DNA of 64,000 nt from Clostridia bacterium (GCA_017626295.1 JAGAJB010000022.1:1-64000); one strand, 5' to 3'; shown: positions 7,699-17,543, counted from the first letter of the stretch. Numbers and translations are program-made. Notes: generated from the letters alone by a model not told the origin.

Positions 7699-8424
7699 CT
7701 ACCCTGTCCTAATTGTCCTGATGAATTGCCTAGCAACAAATGCAATAGCAACAAAAACAAAAACACAGACAAAGCCGATGGTTACTATAATATTTGTAAG
7801 TTGCGTTGAACCCACATCATATATGACACTTTCGATGCCGGTACTATCTTTCACAATCATCTGTGAATATGATGACGCGAACAAGTTCAGTATTCCCAGA
7901 TCATTTCCAATAAAATATTCAGCATCGCCAATTGTTCTTTTGGTATAATGAATGAAATGGTTTACATATGAATTATTTTCAATTGTATTTTTGATTTCAA
8001 GAACATCCAACACTTCTCCTCTTGGGGTTACCGAAACAATTACACTGCTGCGAACAAAATATATGTTAAGATTTTCTTCATCCCATTCAACCCCAAAATC
8101 ACCACTACAATTGAAAGTATATCCATATTGAAAAACACCTTCATTTGAATAAATACATATTGTTTTTCTATCTGATGTATTCTGACCAATTGCTATTAAC
8201 TGGTCACTATTTACATCAAAGCATGTAATAGTTTTTTTCACAGGTTCCTCGTCTATTGTTAATAAATTGATATTGGAAATAAATATATTTTTTTCTTCAC
8301 TTGTAAATTGATTTGTTTTGAATCCTGTATTCACTGCATTCACCTTCATCACATTTGTAAATAAAACAAATATGAAAACAGATAAAATAATTAAATAACG
8401 TCGGCTCATCTTCATATTTACCAC
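7699..8424 (-). CDS. Exported membrane protein coupled to the RHS gene
   Basis: A 241-residue protein with a signal peptide (about 1-30, ending near VNA), a beta-strand-rich domain with repeated NEGVFQYGYTF and NLNIYFVRSS-type strands, and a C-terminal membrane helix (about 212-232) with a short basic tail. Its ATG lies upstream of the RHS stop codon, a 7-nt overlap, so it is made with the RHS protein. It resembles the protein at 6193-6915. Genes tightly coupled downstream of an RHS gene often encode the cognate immunity or accessory protein; that is inference here, since no toxin domain could be named. An R1 terminal repeat abuts its stop codon. Confidence 0.65.
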   Translation of the reverse strand: MVNMKMSRRYLIILSVFIFVLFTNVMKVNAVNTGFKTNQFTSEEKNIFISNINLLTIDEEPVKKTITCFDVNSDQLIAIGQNTSDRKTICIYSNEGVFQYGYTFNCSGDFGVEWDEENLNIYFVRSSVIVSVTPRGEVLDVLEIKNTIENNSYVNHFIHYTKRTIGDAEYFIGNDLGILNLFASSYSQMIVKDSTGIESVIYDVGSTQLTNIIVTIGFVCVFVFVAIAFVARQFIRTIRTG

Positions 8425-11400
8425 TCCATGATTTTGATGTATACAGAGCTCGCTACATCATAAATATTAAACTGAGTTTTTGGTAATGTAACAGTTGTTC
8501 CCCATTCAACATGGAATTCTCCGCCAGGGGAACCAGCAGCAAGACCTCTAGTCAATGTACCACCGTAATATGCTTTATTTCTTTCCTGGTCTGGGATAAT
8601 GTTAAAATCACCACCAACAGCCACTGGAACACCTCCTACTGGTATTATAGCTGATCCCCCTATCTGATATCCCATTCCATTTAATTCATTTATGCTAGGC
8701 GCATTTGTTATACTCCTATAACTTGAAACAGATATACTTGGCGTACCACTGGTAACTCCTCCGCCGCCAGAAGCTTGGATTGCAACATTTCCCTTCGTAT
8801 CCATAGATACACCAATTTGACCATTGAAACTCCATGCACTTGGTGTTCCACTTACGTTGACACCAGTGGAATATGTTAAGTCTACCTTTGAAAGGGCCTT
8901 TTGAAAGGCTTTCACAACGGGCTTACCAATGTTCTTAGCTACCCATTTAACAGTATTCTTAAGCCACTGCGGCCAATGTCCAGAAGGATCAGACATATTG
9001 ACAGGATTATTCAAACAATACGCAAACATATTGTTGCCTAAAACATCTCCGCCAACATCAGATACTAAATTATCCGCATTGATAAACCTACCAACCGTAG
9101 AATCATAGTACCTTGACTGTAAGTAGTAAAGCCCAAGGTCAGCATCATAATAATACCCGCGATAACGGAATGGATTAGCGTTTGCAATGTCATACCATTT
9201 GTCGATTGGTTTACCGTCTGCATCGATTACAGATAAAATGTTACCCCAGGCGTCATATTCGTAGGCGGCAACTTTTACGCCTTTATTGTTGTAAAGACCT
9301 ATTACATCACCTTGTGAATTGGTGGTTACAAAATATACGGCACTTGAAGATTTACCTGTTGTGGGTGACTTAAAGTTATAATAGATAGCCGAAAGTTTAC
9401 CGTAACTATCATAGAAATAATAGAATTCTTGGTAATCTCCACGTTTTTCGTAATAGAGTTTATCACCTACATACTGATAAATGGTTTTTGTACCGTTAAC
9501 TGTTTTGGTTCCTCTTAGACCATCGGCATCATAGGTGAAAAGCAAGTCAACACCATTCTTGCGGTAACTTGTAAGCTGTCTGCCTTTCCACCACATATTT
9601 GCACCGTTATATGTTGTTGGATTACCTATTTCATCATACAATATTTTCTCTGTTTCGTCAATAGCACCGCTACCATCAAAGTCATAACCTTGTAAAAGAA
9701 AATCCCAACCATTCTTGTTATCATCACCGTATTCATAATCATAAGTTTTGGTAGTTGATAAAGTTTTCAGTGCGCTATCCGAATAGGTGTTTACAGTTTT
9801 TTCTTCTATATTACCCAAATTATCGTAGGTGTAGGAAATTACCTGTTTTGTGTCGTATTGTTTTTCTGTCAAAAGCTGACCTAAAGAATCATAGGTATAA
9901 TCTCTGTATGCTGCTCCGCCTTTGGCTATTGCGGTTATGTTGCCCACTTTATCGTAAGTATAACTATAAAGAACACCGTCGATTTCTTCCGAAGCAAGTT
10001 GATTTGTGAAATATGTACCTTCGGTACGTGCAGACATTTTATAATTGTAATCTGTAACAATATCCCGTTCAAGGTCAACTGTTGTTTTCTGTCTGCGGTT
10101 AAGACTGTCATGTGTATAATCGGTATTCACACCTAACGCAATATATCTTGTGGGAAGTCCGTCCATTGCGTTTCTGAGCGAATCGTTTACTACAACTCCG
10201 TTTGCATTTTTTATCTGATAATAGTGGTAATATTGCGAATATGTTTTTCCGCCGATACTGTTGATTATTGATGTCTGTATTCCTCTGGGGTCATATCCGT
10301 ACTCTGTTGAGCCTACATAAGCACCCGAACTACTTGATATATCGGTACGTATCAGCCGACCTATTGAATCGTAACTGTATGCATATTTTAAACTGTTAAT
10401 TCCGTCGCTGTGTAAACGTGGCGTACCATTGGAACTGTATAACCAAGAATACATTGGGTCTTCATAATAGGTTGCATTCGTTTGACCAACAGCAGCATTT
10501 TTGTGATATTCCTTTGTAATATTACCCGAATTGTCATACTCATACCTTATGCCGTCACCGTTTCCGTATTCGGTTTGAGTAAGAACGCCGTTATTGTCTG
10601 CGTAAGTATTAGTCGAAAGGGCAACACCACCAACCTTAGTCTTTTTAATGTTACCATAGGAGTCATATTGAAAAGAATATTGCTCCATATCTGTTATGGT
10701 ACTATTATCCCAGAATATAATATTTGAAATACGGTTACTATTTTTCCCTGTAATTGCACTTTTTTCATATTCATAGGTAACAGATGTGTTACCTGTTACA
10801 ACAGACATAGGTTTACTGTCAAATTCATCTGTATAACTATATTGGGTCTGAATACCATTTGCATCTGTTACAGTATTCATTGCACCTGTATTTTTATAAG
10901 TATAATTGGTTTTATAACCGTGTTCATCAGTATTATATGCAACATGGGCACCGTTACTTGTATAACCTTGACCTGTTTTAATTATGTAAATACCTGCATT
11001 ATACTCGGTTCCGGTATCGGGATCTATACCTGCCGCGTTCTTGGTTTGAGTAGCGGTAACCAGACCGTTTCCATCATAGGTATATGCTGTCTGTACCCCT
11101 TTAGGTGTGGTTACGGTTTGCAAATTATGGGTATTTGTCTCATACTTAAAACTCGTCTTACAACCTATAGCATCAGTATAGGTTTCTACGTTATTTTCAC
11201 CGTCATAGGTTATGTTATCCTTTTGTTCGGCGTTTTTGGTTACGGAGATAAGGTTACCTTCGCTGTCGTAGACATAAGACTGAGCAACATCTTTTATAAG
11301 TTGCAGATGGTCAAAAAACGCATAGTTTGCCTGTAAGTTATACCTTGGCATTATCATTATGTACGTAGGGGTATAGGTGGCTTTGTCATCTGCGCCTTTT

Positions 11401-14400
11401 TCGTACTTCAGGCAAATTGGCGTTACGGCATACTGCCAAGTGGCAATAGTAGTATTAAACTTTGCAGGGTCTTTGTATTGGGTAACTGTGGAAGTTTCGC
11501 CTTTTTCGTCGGTTTTGGTGTATGTTACCCTTACGGCGATTTCAAATTTTGAATCTTCTACATACTCTAAAGTTTTATCATCCTCCTGACTTTCGCTTTG
11601 AATTATTGTGTTATATTCTTCATCAGTAAGTTCTTCGCCGTCTACTTCATAGTGGCTGTGGAAAGTAGAATTCACCGCAAATGCCGCTGCCCAACCGCTG
11701 ACGATATATGTATCGTTTTCGTTGCCTTCTACGGGAATTGACTGATAAAAACCTTTGTACGCATCTGCTTCACCTGATATACGCAAAGCATTTGAACCCT
11801 GACGTTTGTTTTGGGTACTTATACCTGTAATAACATTTCCGTCTGAATCGGTTTCCTTGTTGGTATTTTGGGCTAAACTCCAGTTGGTAGGAAGTCCTGA
11901 ACTTGAACTTTCAAAACCCGAATTTTCAAGTAGATTCACGCTGTTTGGTGTTGTGCTGAGTTCAAGTTGCATACAGTCAAAGTATGCTTTACCTGTGGCG
12001 TTACGCAAGCAAAGATAAGCACCAAGTGACGTTGTACCTTCGGGAATTTCTATTGTTGCACTTAATCTGCGCCAACCGTTGTTTATATCAGTATTGGTAT
12101 CGGCAGTTAAAGGTTGCGAATAAACATTACCCAAGTTTGTGCCACTACTGTTATACGCGCTGATTTGAATATATGCACCTTTGTAACCCGTACTGCCTTT
12201 TTGCACCAAACCGTAAGTTTTTACAAATGCAGAGAATGTATAATAATATCCTGCGGTATAGGTACCGTTGATACTTTGTCCTAAATAGTTATTAGCACCG
12301 TCGCTACTGCTTGCCGTGGTGTTTAACGCAAGGCAGTATTTACCTGTATATTGACCGCCTGTTGCAAGATATTTGTCTGCAGTTAACGTACCTGTGGTAT
12401 TATGAGTCCAATTGTTATGACTTTCTGCATTACCGTTTTTCAACAGGTTTACGGTATTTTTGCCCAAAGATGCCGCATCCGTTATTTTGTTTTTACTGCC
12501 TTCTTTGTTATTTTGGTAATTATATGAGCCTGCACCGACTTCACCGCCGTTGCCGTATGATACCTGTTGTGAAGTAGGATTACCGCTGTTATCAAACTGC
12601 AAGGTGGTTACAATGTCATCATTTTTAGCCTGTTCGTTTTTTTCGTCATTTTCTTTTCTTTTATCATAAATGATGCCATCTATACCCGGTGTGCGTATCA
12701 CCGTTGTGTTGTATCTGCTACGGTCAAAGGTTGTTATCTGGCCGGTTTTTATAACATTCTTTCCGGAGGTATCCTTGGTTACGCCATATTCTGTTACCTG
12801 TGACACACGTCTGCCGGTAGCCTTGCTGGTGTAATTAAAGTTAAGCCCGTTGCCGTCACTTGTTTGTACATAGTTAATAATGCCTTCTTCAACTTCTTCG
12901 TAGCCTATTGTAACTACGGTTCCGTCATAGTAACTAACGGAGTTCAGGTAACCGCTTGCAGTATTAAGTACTACGGTTCTATCGGCATTATCTTTTACAG
13001 ATAAAACATAGTCCAACTCCGCATCATCTTGACCGTAATAGTCAAAAGTGAGTGTATGATTTGTGCCGTCTGTAACACTTGTGATTTTATCTTTAGAAGC
13101 ATTATATTTTATCAACATGCGTTTTCTGTTTGAATTGTATATTGATACAAGGTTACCCTTAGAATTGAAATACCGAGAGTTGTCCTGCTTATCAGTTATC
13201 TGATATGTAACATCCTCATCAGGGTCATCAGTTAACTCTAAACCCAAGCCGTCCTCGTCTTTGTATACGGTTTTTTCGTTTCCGTTTTTATCCTTTTCAG
13301 TTGTTTTGACGAAGTAATGCTCCGTTCCGTCACCGTCAGTATATACAAAGGGGTACTGTTCGGCTGCTTCACCTGTTAAACCGTATTCTTTTGAAGATAT
13401 AACGGTTTCCTGTATGTTAAATTTCCAACCTTTGCCCGGTGTTGTACGGAACGAGCCATTTATTCCGCTTGAATGTACCATCCCCGCCGCGTAACCGTTG
13501 TACACAAGGCTGAGGCTTACTGGCATTATTTCGCTGACAGTTGACATAAGGGGTATTTCATACACAAGGTTACCGCTGTAATCGTTAACGTACCCCGCAC
13601 CGCCTGTACCTGCAGAAAAACTCGAAAAACTCCAATATCCCTCAAGACCTTTGTTGTTGCGGTAGGTTACACTTACCGTAGGGTATATTACCTCCTGACT
13701 ATTGAATTCAGCAGAGATTATCTGTGCTCTACCAATCTTGGTTTCATCCATTCCTTTAAGCATGATACCGTTATTTGCACCATTTTCAAACCATGATTTT
13801 GCAGCTCGGGTTATATCAAAACTATAATAATCTCCCACACCATAGGTTAGTTCTGCATAATCAAGCACAGTATCGTCATAATTAGGCTGGTCGTTCCAGG
13901 TAGGTGCATTTGTTGTGTTGTTCCATGACTCAGTAACCCTGTGGGCAGAAATATACCTTTTTTCACTGCCGGCATCCACACTCTTTTGATATATATTAAG
14001 AGAAACGTTTTGAATAACACAACACTCATCAGGCAAATCAGGTAAATCAAATTTAATAAACGAATGTGTATTACCCAAGGTACTGTTACCTGCGTAAAGA
14101 TACATATCATAAGGGAAACTTTCTGAAGGTTCGCTTTCATCAACATAACAGTCAATCGTATTTTTTCTGCTAACATCAAGTTTTATTGTTGGGTCAATAA
14201 TAACCGGATATGCTCTAATCTCATCATTCAGCCATTTTTCGTCAGCGGTAATTGTCAAGATATATTCTTCACCGTCTTGTTTTAATGCCATAGTTACAGC
14301 ATCTGAATATTCACCGTTGGCATCAAACATATATGGTGGCATAATTACTGAAACCGGTTCAGTATATGTTGTATCCCTATATAAAACTATCGAGCCGTCT

Positions 14401-15236
14401 GTCTCTGCTTTAGGGCAAAAACCATCCAAATCCATAACAAAATCAAAACTATTCTTGTTTTGTTTTTTATTAAGTACAATACTCTCTTTAAGTGTTGAGG
14501 AACTAAGTTCATACTCAATATCAACATCGCTGAAAACATCTTCATAAACAACTGCACTCTTGTTGTTGTTTACGAGTGTCGGGTCTTTTTTATCTGTTTT
14601 TATATTATTTTTATAAGAATTTTTCGAAGATGTTGAGGTTAATTCAAATGTACTGACTTCATCATTTGTTTTTTGCACCGATTCAACAATTTTTACAGAA
14701 GTCAGATCCTGTGTGTCGGTAATTTTACCGTTGGAAATTTTTAAGCCACTTTGTTTCTCTTTAGGAGAGAAACTTATTTCGTAACCATCAACTTTAACAC
14801 TAATCTTTTTACTTGCATCTTTTTTTAATTCATTTGGAAATACGGTTGGTTTATCAGTATTTTCGGCAACATAACTTTTATTTAATACTGCGCCTTTTTC
14901 CGCTAAGGTGAAGTCATATTCTTCCCATTTGCCGTTATTTTTATAGTGTACGGGTTCAGAATACTGTGCCGCTAAGTATGTGCCATCTGATTGAAGGAAA
15001 TACTTTGTATCTTCCGTTCGCAATTCTTCAATTTCATTAAGTATTTTTACTTCACTTTCCGAAGATTCGCTCTCGGTATCTTCCTGAGTTATATTTTCGG
15101 TCTCTGCATTTTCCACAGTGTTTACTGTTGTTAGTTCCTGCACCTCTGCCGCTATTACAGGATTTGCTGCGGAAAACACACTGAAAAACATTATAACCGT
15201 CAATACAACAGATATTATTTTTATCGTTCTTTTCAT
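8418..15236 (-). CDS. Secreted RHS/YD-repeat protein with DNRLRE domain and variable tip
   Basis: A 2272-residue secreted giant. In order: signal peptide (about 1-30); N-terminal region to about 350; a DNRLRE-type domain (about 355-515); a Gly/Ser-rich junction with YVNDYSGNLVYEIP; two carbohydrate-binding-like beta-sandwich segments starting NLLKNGNAESHNNW (about 930) and NLLENSGFESS (about 1100); YD repeats (about 1320-1950); the RHS core with RYRGYYYDADLGLYYLQSRY (about 2020) and NPVNMSDPSGHW (to about 2087). The last 187 residues form a Gly/Ser-rich, beta-rich tip. RHS proteins encapsulate and deliver their tips to other cells. I see no nuclease or deaminase motif in this tip. AAGGAGG precedes the ATG, and an ECF-type promoter lies about 100 nt upstream. 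Confidence 0.92.
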   Translation of the reverse strand: MKRTIKIISVVLTVIMFFSVFSAANPVIAAEVQELTTVNTVENAETENITQEDTESESSESEVKILNEIEELRTEDTKYFLQSDGTYLAAQYSEPVHYKNNGKWEEYDFTLAEKGAVLNKSYVAENTDKPTVFPNELKKDASKKISVKVDGYEISFSPKEKQSGLKISNGKITDTQDLTSVKIVESVQKTNDEVSTFELTSTSSKNSYKNNIKTDKKDPTLVNNNKSAVVYEDVFSDVDIEYELSSSTLKESIVLNKKQNKNSFDFVMDLDGFCPKAETDGSIVLYRDTTYTEPVSVIMPPYMFDANGEYSDAVTMALKQDGEEYILTITADEKWLNDEIRAYPVIIDPTIKLDVSRKNTIDCYVDESEPSESFPYDMYLYAGNSTLGNTHSFIKFDLPDLPDECCVIQNVSLNIYQKSVDAGSEKRYISAHRVTESWNNTTNAPTWNDQPNYDDTVLDYAELTYGVGDYYSFDITRAAKSWFENGANNGIMLKGMDETKIGRAQIISAEFNSQEVIYPTVSVTYRNNKGLEGYWSFSSFSAGTGGAGYVNDYSGNLVYEIPLMSTVSEIMPVSLSLVYNGYAAGMVHSSGINGSFRTTPGKGWKFNIQETVISSKEYGLTGEAAEQYPFVYTDGDGTEHYFVKTTEKDKNGNEKTVYKDEDGLGLELTDDPDEDVTYQITDKQDNSRYFNSKGNLVSIYNSNRKRMLIKYNASKDKITSVTDGTNHTLTFDYYGQDDAELDYVLSVKDNADRTVVLNTASGYLNSVSYYDGTVVTIGYEEVEEGIINYVQTSDGNGLNFNYTSKATGRRVSQVTEYGVTKDTSGKNVIKTGQITTFDRSRYNTTVIRTPGIDGIIYDKRKENDEKNEQAKNDDIVTTLQFDNSGNPTSQQVSYGNGGEVGAGSYNYQNNKEGSKNKITDAASLGKNTVNLLKNGNAESHNNWTHNTTGTLTADKYLATGGQYTGKYCLALNTTASSSDGANNYLGQSINGTYTAGYYYTFSAFVKTYGLVQKGSTGYKGAYIQISAYNSSGTNLGNVYSQPLTADTNTDINNGWRRLSATIEIPEGTTSLGAYLCLRNATGKAYFDCMQLELSTTPNSVNLLENSGFESSSSGLPTNWSLAQNTNKETDSDGNVITGISTQNKRQGSNALRISGEADAYKGFYQSIPVEGNENDTYIVSGWAAAFAVNSTFHSHYEVDGEELTDEEYNTIIQSESQEDDKTLEYVEDSKFEIAVRVTYTKTDEKGETSTVTQYKDPAKFNTTIATWQYAVTPICLKYEKGADDKATYTPTYIMIMPRYNLQANYAFFDHLQLIKDVAQSYVYDSEGNLISVTKNAEQKDNITYDGENNVETYTDAIGCKTSFKYETNTHNLQTVTTPKGVQTAYTYDGNGLVTATQTKNAAGIDPDTGTEYNAGIYIIKTGQGYTSNGAHVAYNTDEHGYKTNYTYKNTGAMNTVTDANGIQTQYSYTDEFDSKPMSVVTGNTSVTYEYEKSAITGKNSNRISNIIFWDNSTITDMEQYSFQYDSYGNIKKTKVGGVALSTNTYADNNGVLTQTEYGNGDGIRYEYDNSGNITKEYHKNAAVGQTNATYYEDPMYSWLYSSNGTPRLHSDGINSLKYAYSYDSIGRLIRTDISSSSGAYVGSTEYGYDPRGIQTSIINSIGGKTYSQYYHYYQIKNANGVVVNDSLRNAMDGLPTRYIALGVNTDYTHDSLNRRQKTTVDLERDIVTDYNYKMSARTEGTYFTNQLASEEIDGVLYSYTYDKVGNITAIAKGGAAYRDYTYDSLGQLLTEKQYDTKQVISYTYDNLGNIEEKTVNTYSDSALKTLSTTKTYDYEYGDDNKNGWDFLLQGYDFDGSGAIDETEKILYDEIGNPTTYNGANMWWKGRQLTSYRKNGVDLLFTYDADGLRGTKTVNGTKTIYQYVGDKLYYEKRGDYQEFYYFYDSYGKLSAIYYNFKSPTTGKSSSAVYFVTTNSQGDVIGLYNNKGVKVAAYEYDAWGNILSVIDADGKPIDKWYDIANANPFRYRGYYYDADLGLYYLQSRYYDSTVGRFINADNLVSDVGGDVLGNNMFAYCLNNPVNMSDPSGHWPQWLKNTVKWVAKNIGKPVVKAFQKALSKVDLTYSTGVNVSGTPSAWSFNGQIGVSMDTKGNVAIQASGGGGVTSGTPSISVSSYRSITNAPSINELNGMGYQIGGSAIIPVGGVPVAVGGDFNIIPDQERNKAYYGGTLTRGLAAGSPGGEFHVEWGTTVTLPKTQFNIYDVASSVYIKIMEW

Positions 15237-15340
15237 CTTTCTGCCTCCTTGTTTTTTTAATACATTTTAATAATCGGTCATTCGAAAACAAACACCCCCA
15301 AACTAAGAGTTAAAACATTTAATTTTGCCTACACTTATAT

Positions 15341-15366
15341 ATGACAAAAAAATAAAAATACCTCGG
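15341..15366 (-). promoter_or_regulatory. Putative ECF-sigma promoter of the RHS gene (site a)
   Basis: Minus strand: an A-run, then CGAGG (15365-15361), 14 nt, then TGTCATATATA starting at 15346. The same two boxes with exactly the same 14-nt gap occur at 16166-16190, 17544-17568 and 18495-18519. The gap and the GTCATA-type -10 resemble promoters of extracytoplasmic-function sigma factors, and a sigma gene lies right next to it. Predicted transcript start about 15334. Confidence 0.65.
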
Positions 15367-15496
15367 TTTTTTTATTCAGAAATTCAATTTTTGTAAGAAA
15401 CAACAAAAACGACTTTATTTTTTTGTCGATATTTTTCTTTTTTAGGTTTTAGTTTTATTACACGAAGAAATAATTCGACAAATTATTACAAATTTA

Positions 15497-15524
15497 TTGA
15501 AGATTATTTTTATTATGATATAAT
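15497..15524 (+). promoter_or_regulatory. Housekeeping promoter of the sigma factor operon
   Basis: TTGAAG (15497-15502), a 16-bp spacer and a perfect TATAAT (15519-15524). This gives basal transcription of the sigma gene. The rest of the 340-nt gap to the RHS gene is A/T-rich and holds only this promoter and the divergent site a. Confidence 0.7.
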
Positions 15525-15577
15525 GTAATGGTTAATTCGTGTTAAATGTAAATGTTTTTATGGAAGGGGTTTTATAC

Positions 15578-16135
15578 GTGATAGATGCTATTGAGGCAGA
15601 AATTATTGCCAAAAAATACTATAAAGACGTATATTCATATTGCTTTTCATATTTTGACTGCGATGCGGAAGAAGCCTCGGACATCACGCAAGATGTCTTT
15701 TTATTTTTTCAAGAAAAATGCGAAACTCTGGAAGACACAAATATTCAAGCCTGGTTATATAAAGTTGCAAAAAACAAAGTGCGAGAACATTTCAGAAAAC
15801 TGAAAAAAGAAGAAAAACTTCTGGCTTTGGAAAAGAGCATGGCTAACGTTACCGAAGAAGATATAATTCCCCTTTTCGATGAGCATTTTAATATGAAAGA
15901 TGAAGAGATATTAAAATACAAAGACATTGTTTTAAAAGGCTTAACTAAAAAAGAACAGTTGCTTTACACTAAAATCTTCATTGAAAAGAAGAAGTATAAA
16001 GAAATTGCCGAAGAATTAAATATAACCGAAAAAGCGGTTAATTCAAGGGCATTAAGATTAAGGGTAAAAATCAGAAATATAGTAAGATTAATGTTTACAT
16101 CTGTAGGTCAATTTGTAATAAAACTGTTTTTCTGA
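15578..16135 (+). CDS. ECF-type RNA polymerase sigma factor
   Basis: A 185-residue sigma-70 family protein with region 2 (about 10-80, including DCDAEEASDITQDVFLFF and AWLYKVAKNKVREHFRK) and region 4 (about 120-175, with LTKKEQLLYTKIF and YKEIAEELNITEKAVNSR as the helix-turn-helix). There is no region 1 or 3, as in extracytoplasmic-function sigmas. The longer frame starts with GTG 15539, but GGAAGGGG at about 15561-15568 points to GTG 15578. Its neighbours are a membrane protein with anti-sigma layout and, divergently, the RHS gene. Four copies of one promoter motif nearby are its likely targets. Confidence 0.87.
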   Translation: MIDAIEAEIIAKKYYKDVYSYCFSYFDCDAEEASDITQDVFLFFQEKCETLEDTNIQAWLYKVAKNKVREHFRKLKKEEKLLALEKSMANVTEEDIIPLFDEHFNMKDEEILKYKDIVLKGLTKKEQLLYTKIFIEKKKYKEIAEELNITEKAVNSRALRLRVKIRNIVRLMFTSVGQFVIKLFF

Positions 16136-16165
16136 AAATTTTTTGAAAATTTTTTAAAAAAATTT

Positions 16166-16190
16166 CGAGGTCTTTTCAATATTTTGTCAT
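16166..16190 (+). promoter_or_regulatory. Putative ECF-sigma promoter before the anti-sigma gene (site b)
   Basis: CGAGG (16166-16170), 14 nt, TGTCAT (16185-16190) followed by ATATATA. Identical boxes and gap to site a. It lies between the sigma gene and the downstream membrane protein, so active sigma would raise its own inhibitor and the secreted Cys-rich protein. Confidence 0.65.
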
Positions 16191-16240
16191 ATATATATTG
16201 AAAGGAGGAAAAACTTTCAGGAAAGGAGTCGATTATTGTA

Positions 16241-17053
16241 ATGGAAAATAATATAAACAGTAAGGAAAAGTTAATAGCATATCTTTCGCTCATTCGTGAC
16301 CAGGAAACAGAAAAACCTTTGGACGAAGCGGATAACGATTTAATCAAGGCTTGCGTTGAATTGTTATTGGAATTACAAGGCAAAGAGGTCACTCTGAGTA
16401 CTGAAGATATAGAAGAATTGGTCAGAAAAATACCTTTTGCAGATACCGAAATGATAAAAACGGTAAACGCAAAAGGCAAAGTAAGAAAATTTAAGAAAAA
16501 GAAGATTTTGCTTATCGCTGCGGTTATTGCAATTTTAGTAGCAATTTTAAGTATTGTATCAATTGCATTTGAGTGGAATATATTTGATGCGTTAAAGGAC
16601 AAGTTCGGTACTGTTGCAAACGCACCTGCGGGTGTTGAACAACAGGAAAACGGGATAACGTTTGAGCGTCTTGGTCAAGAAAGAATATATCAAAGTGTTG
16701 AAGAATGTTTTGAAAAAGAAAACATTGATGTACTTATTCCTAAATGTTCACCAGATGATTTAAGTATAAACACTATCGCAGTTTACGAGATTAATGAAAA
16801 AGAAGAAATTTATATTTCATTTGACAAAGAAAACTTCAGTTGTGTAATAAAGAACAACTCCAACATACCTATTGAAGTTGTTGATAATTATAACGAAATA
16901 ATAAATATAAACAATACAACGTGCTATATTTTTGATATGAAAGATGTTGGTGTTGTCCAAGTTTACTTTGAATACAAAAATAATTGCTATAAATACACAT
17001 ATAATGATAAGCAAGTTCTTCTAGAGATTATTGAAAATTTGGAGGAAATTTAA
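16241..17053 (+). CDS. Putative anti-sigma factor, single-pass membrane protein
   Basis: A 270-residue protein: a cytoplasmic acidic domain (about 1-80), a Lys-rich stop, one membrane helix (about 87-110, LIAAVIAILVAILSI) and an extracytoplasmic domain of about 160 residues that resembles DUF4367-type sensor domains, though weakly. This layout directly behind a sigma gene is typical of regulators that bind the sigma factor until an outside signal arrives. The ribosome site GGAAAGGAG precedes the ATG. Its stop codon overlaps the ATG of the next gene by one base. The anti-sigma call rests on context and topology, not on a recognised sigma-binding motif. Confidence 0.7.
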   Translation: MENNINSKEKLIAYLSLIRDQETEKPLDEADNDLIKACVELLLELQGKEVTLSTEDIEELVRKIPFADTEMIKTVNAKGKVRKFKKKKILLIAAVIAILVAILSIVSIAFEWNIFDALKDKFGTVANAPAGVEQQENGITFERLGQERIYQSVEECFEKENIDVLIPKCSPDDLSINTIAVYEINEKEEIYISFDKENFSCVIKNNSNIPIEVVDNYNEIININNTTCYIFDMKDVGVVQVYFEYKNNCYKYTYNDKQVLLEIIENLEEI

Positions 17054-17448
17054 TGAAAACGAAGCGTTTCTTATCATTACTTTTAACACTTGCCGTACTT
17101 ACAGGACTTTGTGTAATTCCCACTTCTGCTGTTGAAACCGAGGAAGTTGCAACAACAGAAATAGAAATCTTTATTGAAAATGAAGATATATCCGAAGAGA
17201 CAAGAGCAAAGATTATTGCGTATTACTCTGACCCTAACCACGAAAATGACGGTATTGCAACCTGCGGATTAACCTGTACTTTATTCGGTCATAAATTGGA
17301 AGATTCAGTAGTTAGATCTGTTACGCACAAAGTTCGTTCAACTGCGCCAAGATGTTTAGAAAAAACTTATACATATGAAGCATGCACACGATGTGATTAT
17401 GAGAATTCTACTCTTCTCGGCAGTTCATACATTTTCTGCTGTTCTTAA
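17053..17448 (+). CDS. Small secreted Cys/His-rich protein
   Basis: 131 residues with a clear signal peptide (about 1-26, ending PTSA), an acidic stretch, and a mature domain with eight cysteines, including CGLTC, ACTRC and a final CC, plus two His (GHK, THK). The pattern suggests disulfides or a metal-binding knuckle outside the cell. It is coupled to the putative anti-sigma gene (TAATG overlap, GGAGG ribosome site inside that gene), so it belongs to the sigma operon. Function unknown; an exported effector or stress-response protein is possible. Confidence 0.7.
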   Translation: MKTKRFLSLLLTLAVLTGLCVIPTSAVETEEVATTEIEIFIENEDISEETRAKIIAYYSDPNHENDGIATCGLTCTLFGHKLEDSVVRSVTHKVRSTAPRCLEKTYTYEACTRCDYENSTLLGSSYIFCCS

Positions 17449-17457
17449 TGGGTTACA

Positions 17458-17489
17458 CCGGATAGGCTGACGCCTATCCGGCGTTTTTT
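17458..17489 (+). terminator. Terminator of the sigma operon
   Basis: CCGGATAGGC and GCCTATCCGG form a perfect 10-bp stem with a TGAC loop, followed by CG and six T. Confidence 0.92.
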
Positions 17490-17543
17490 ATATGAAAGAT
17501 TTTTCAGTTTATTTAGTACCGAAAAAATCTTCTCATAATATAT

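Noticed and set aside
7643-7948. 101-residue plus-strand open frame at the end of R1
   Set aside because: Overlaps the clearly coding minus-strand RHS-linked gene and the repeat end; no ribosome site.
8418-9000. A nuclease or deaminase domain in the RHS tip
   Set aside because: I looked for HNH, HxxxE-type, PCxxC and similar motifs and saw none; the tip is Gly/Ser-rich and beta-like, so no activity is claimed.
10842-11336. 164-residue plus-strand open frame inside the RHS gene
   Set aside because: It lies antisense to YD repeats, has no ribosome site, and its Cys/Ile-rich composition is what reverse-strand reading of this region gives.
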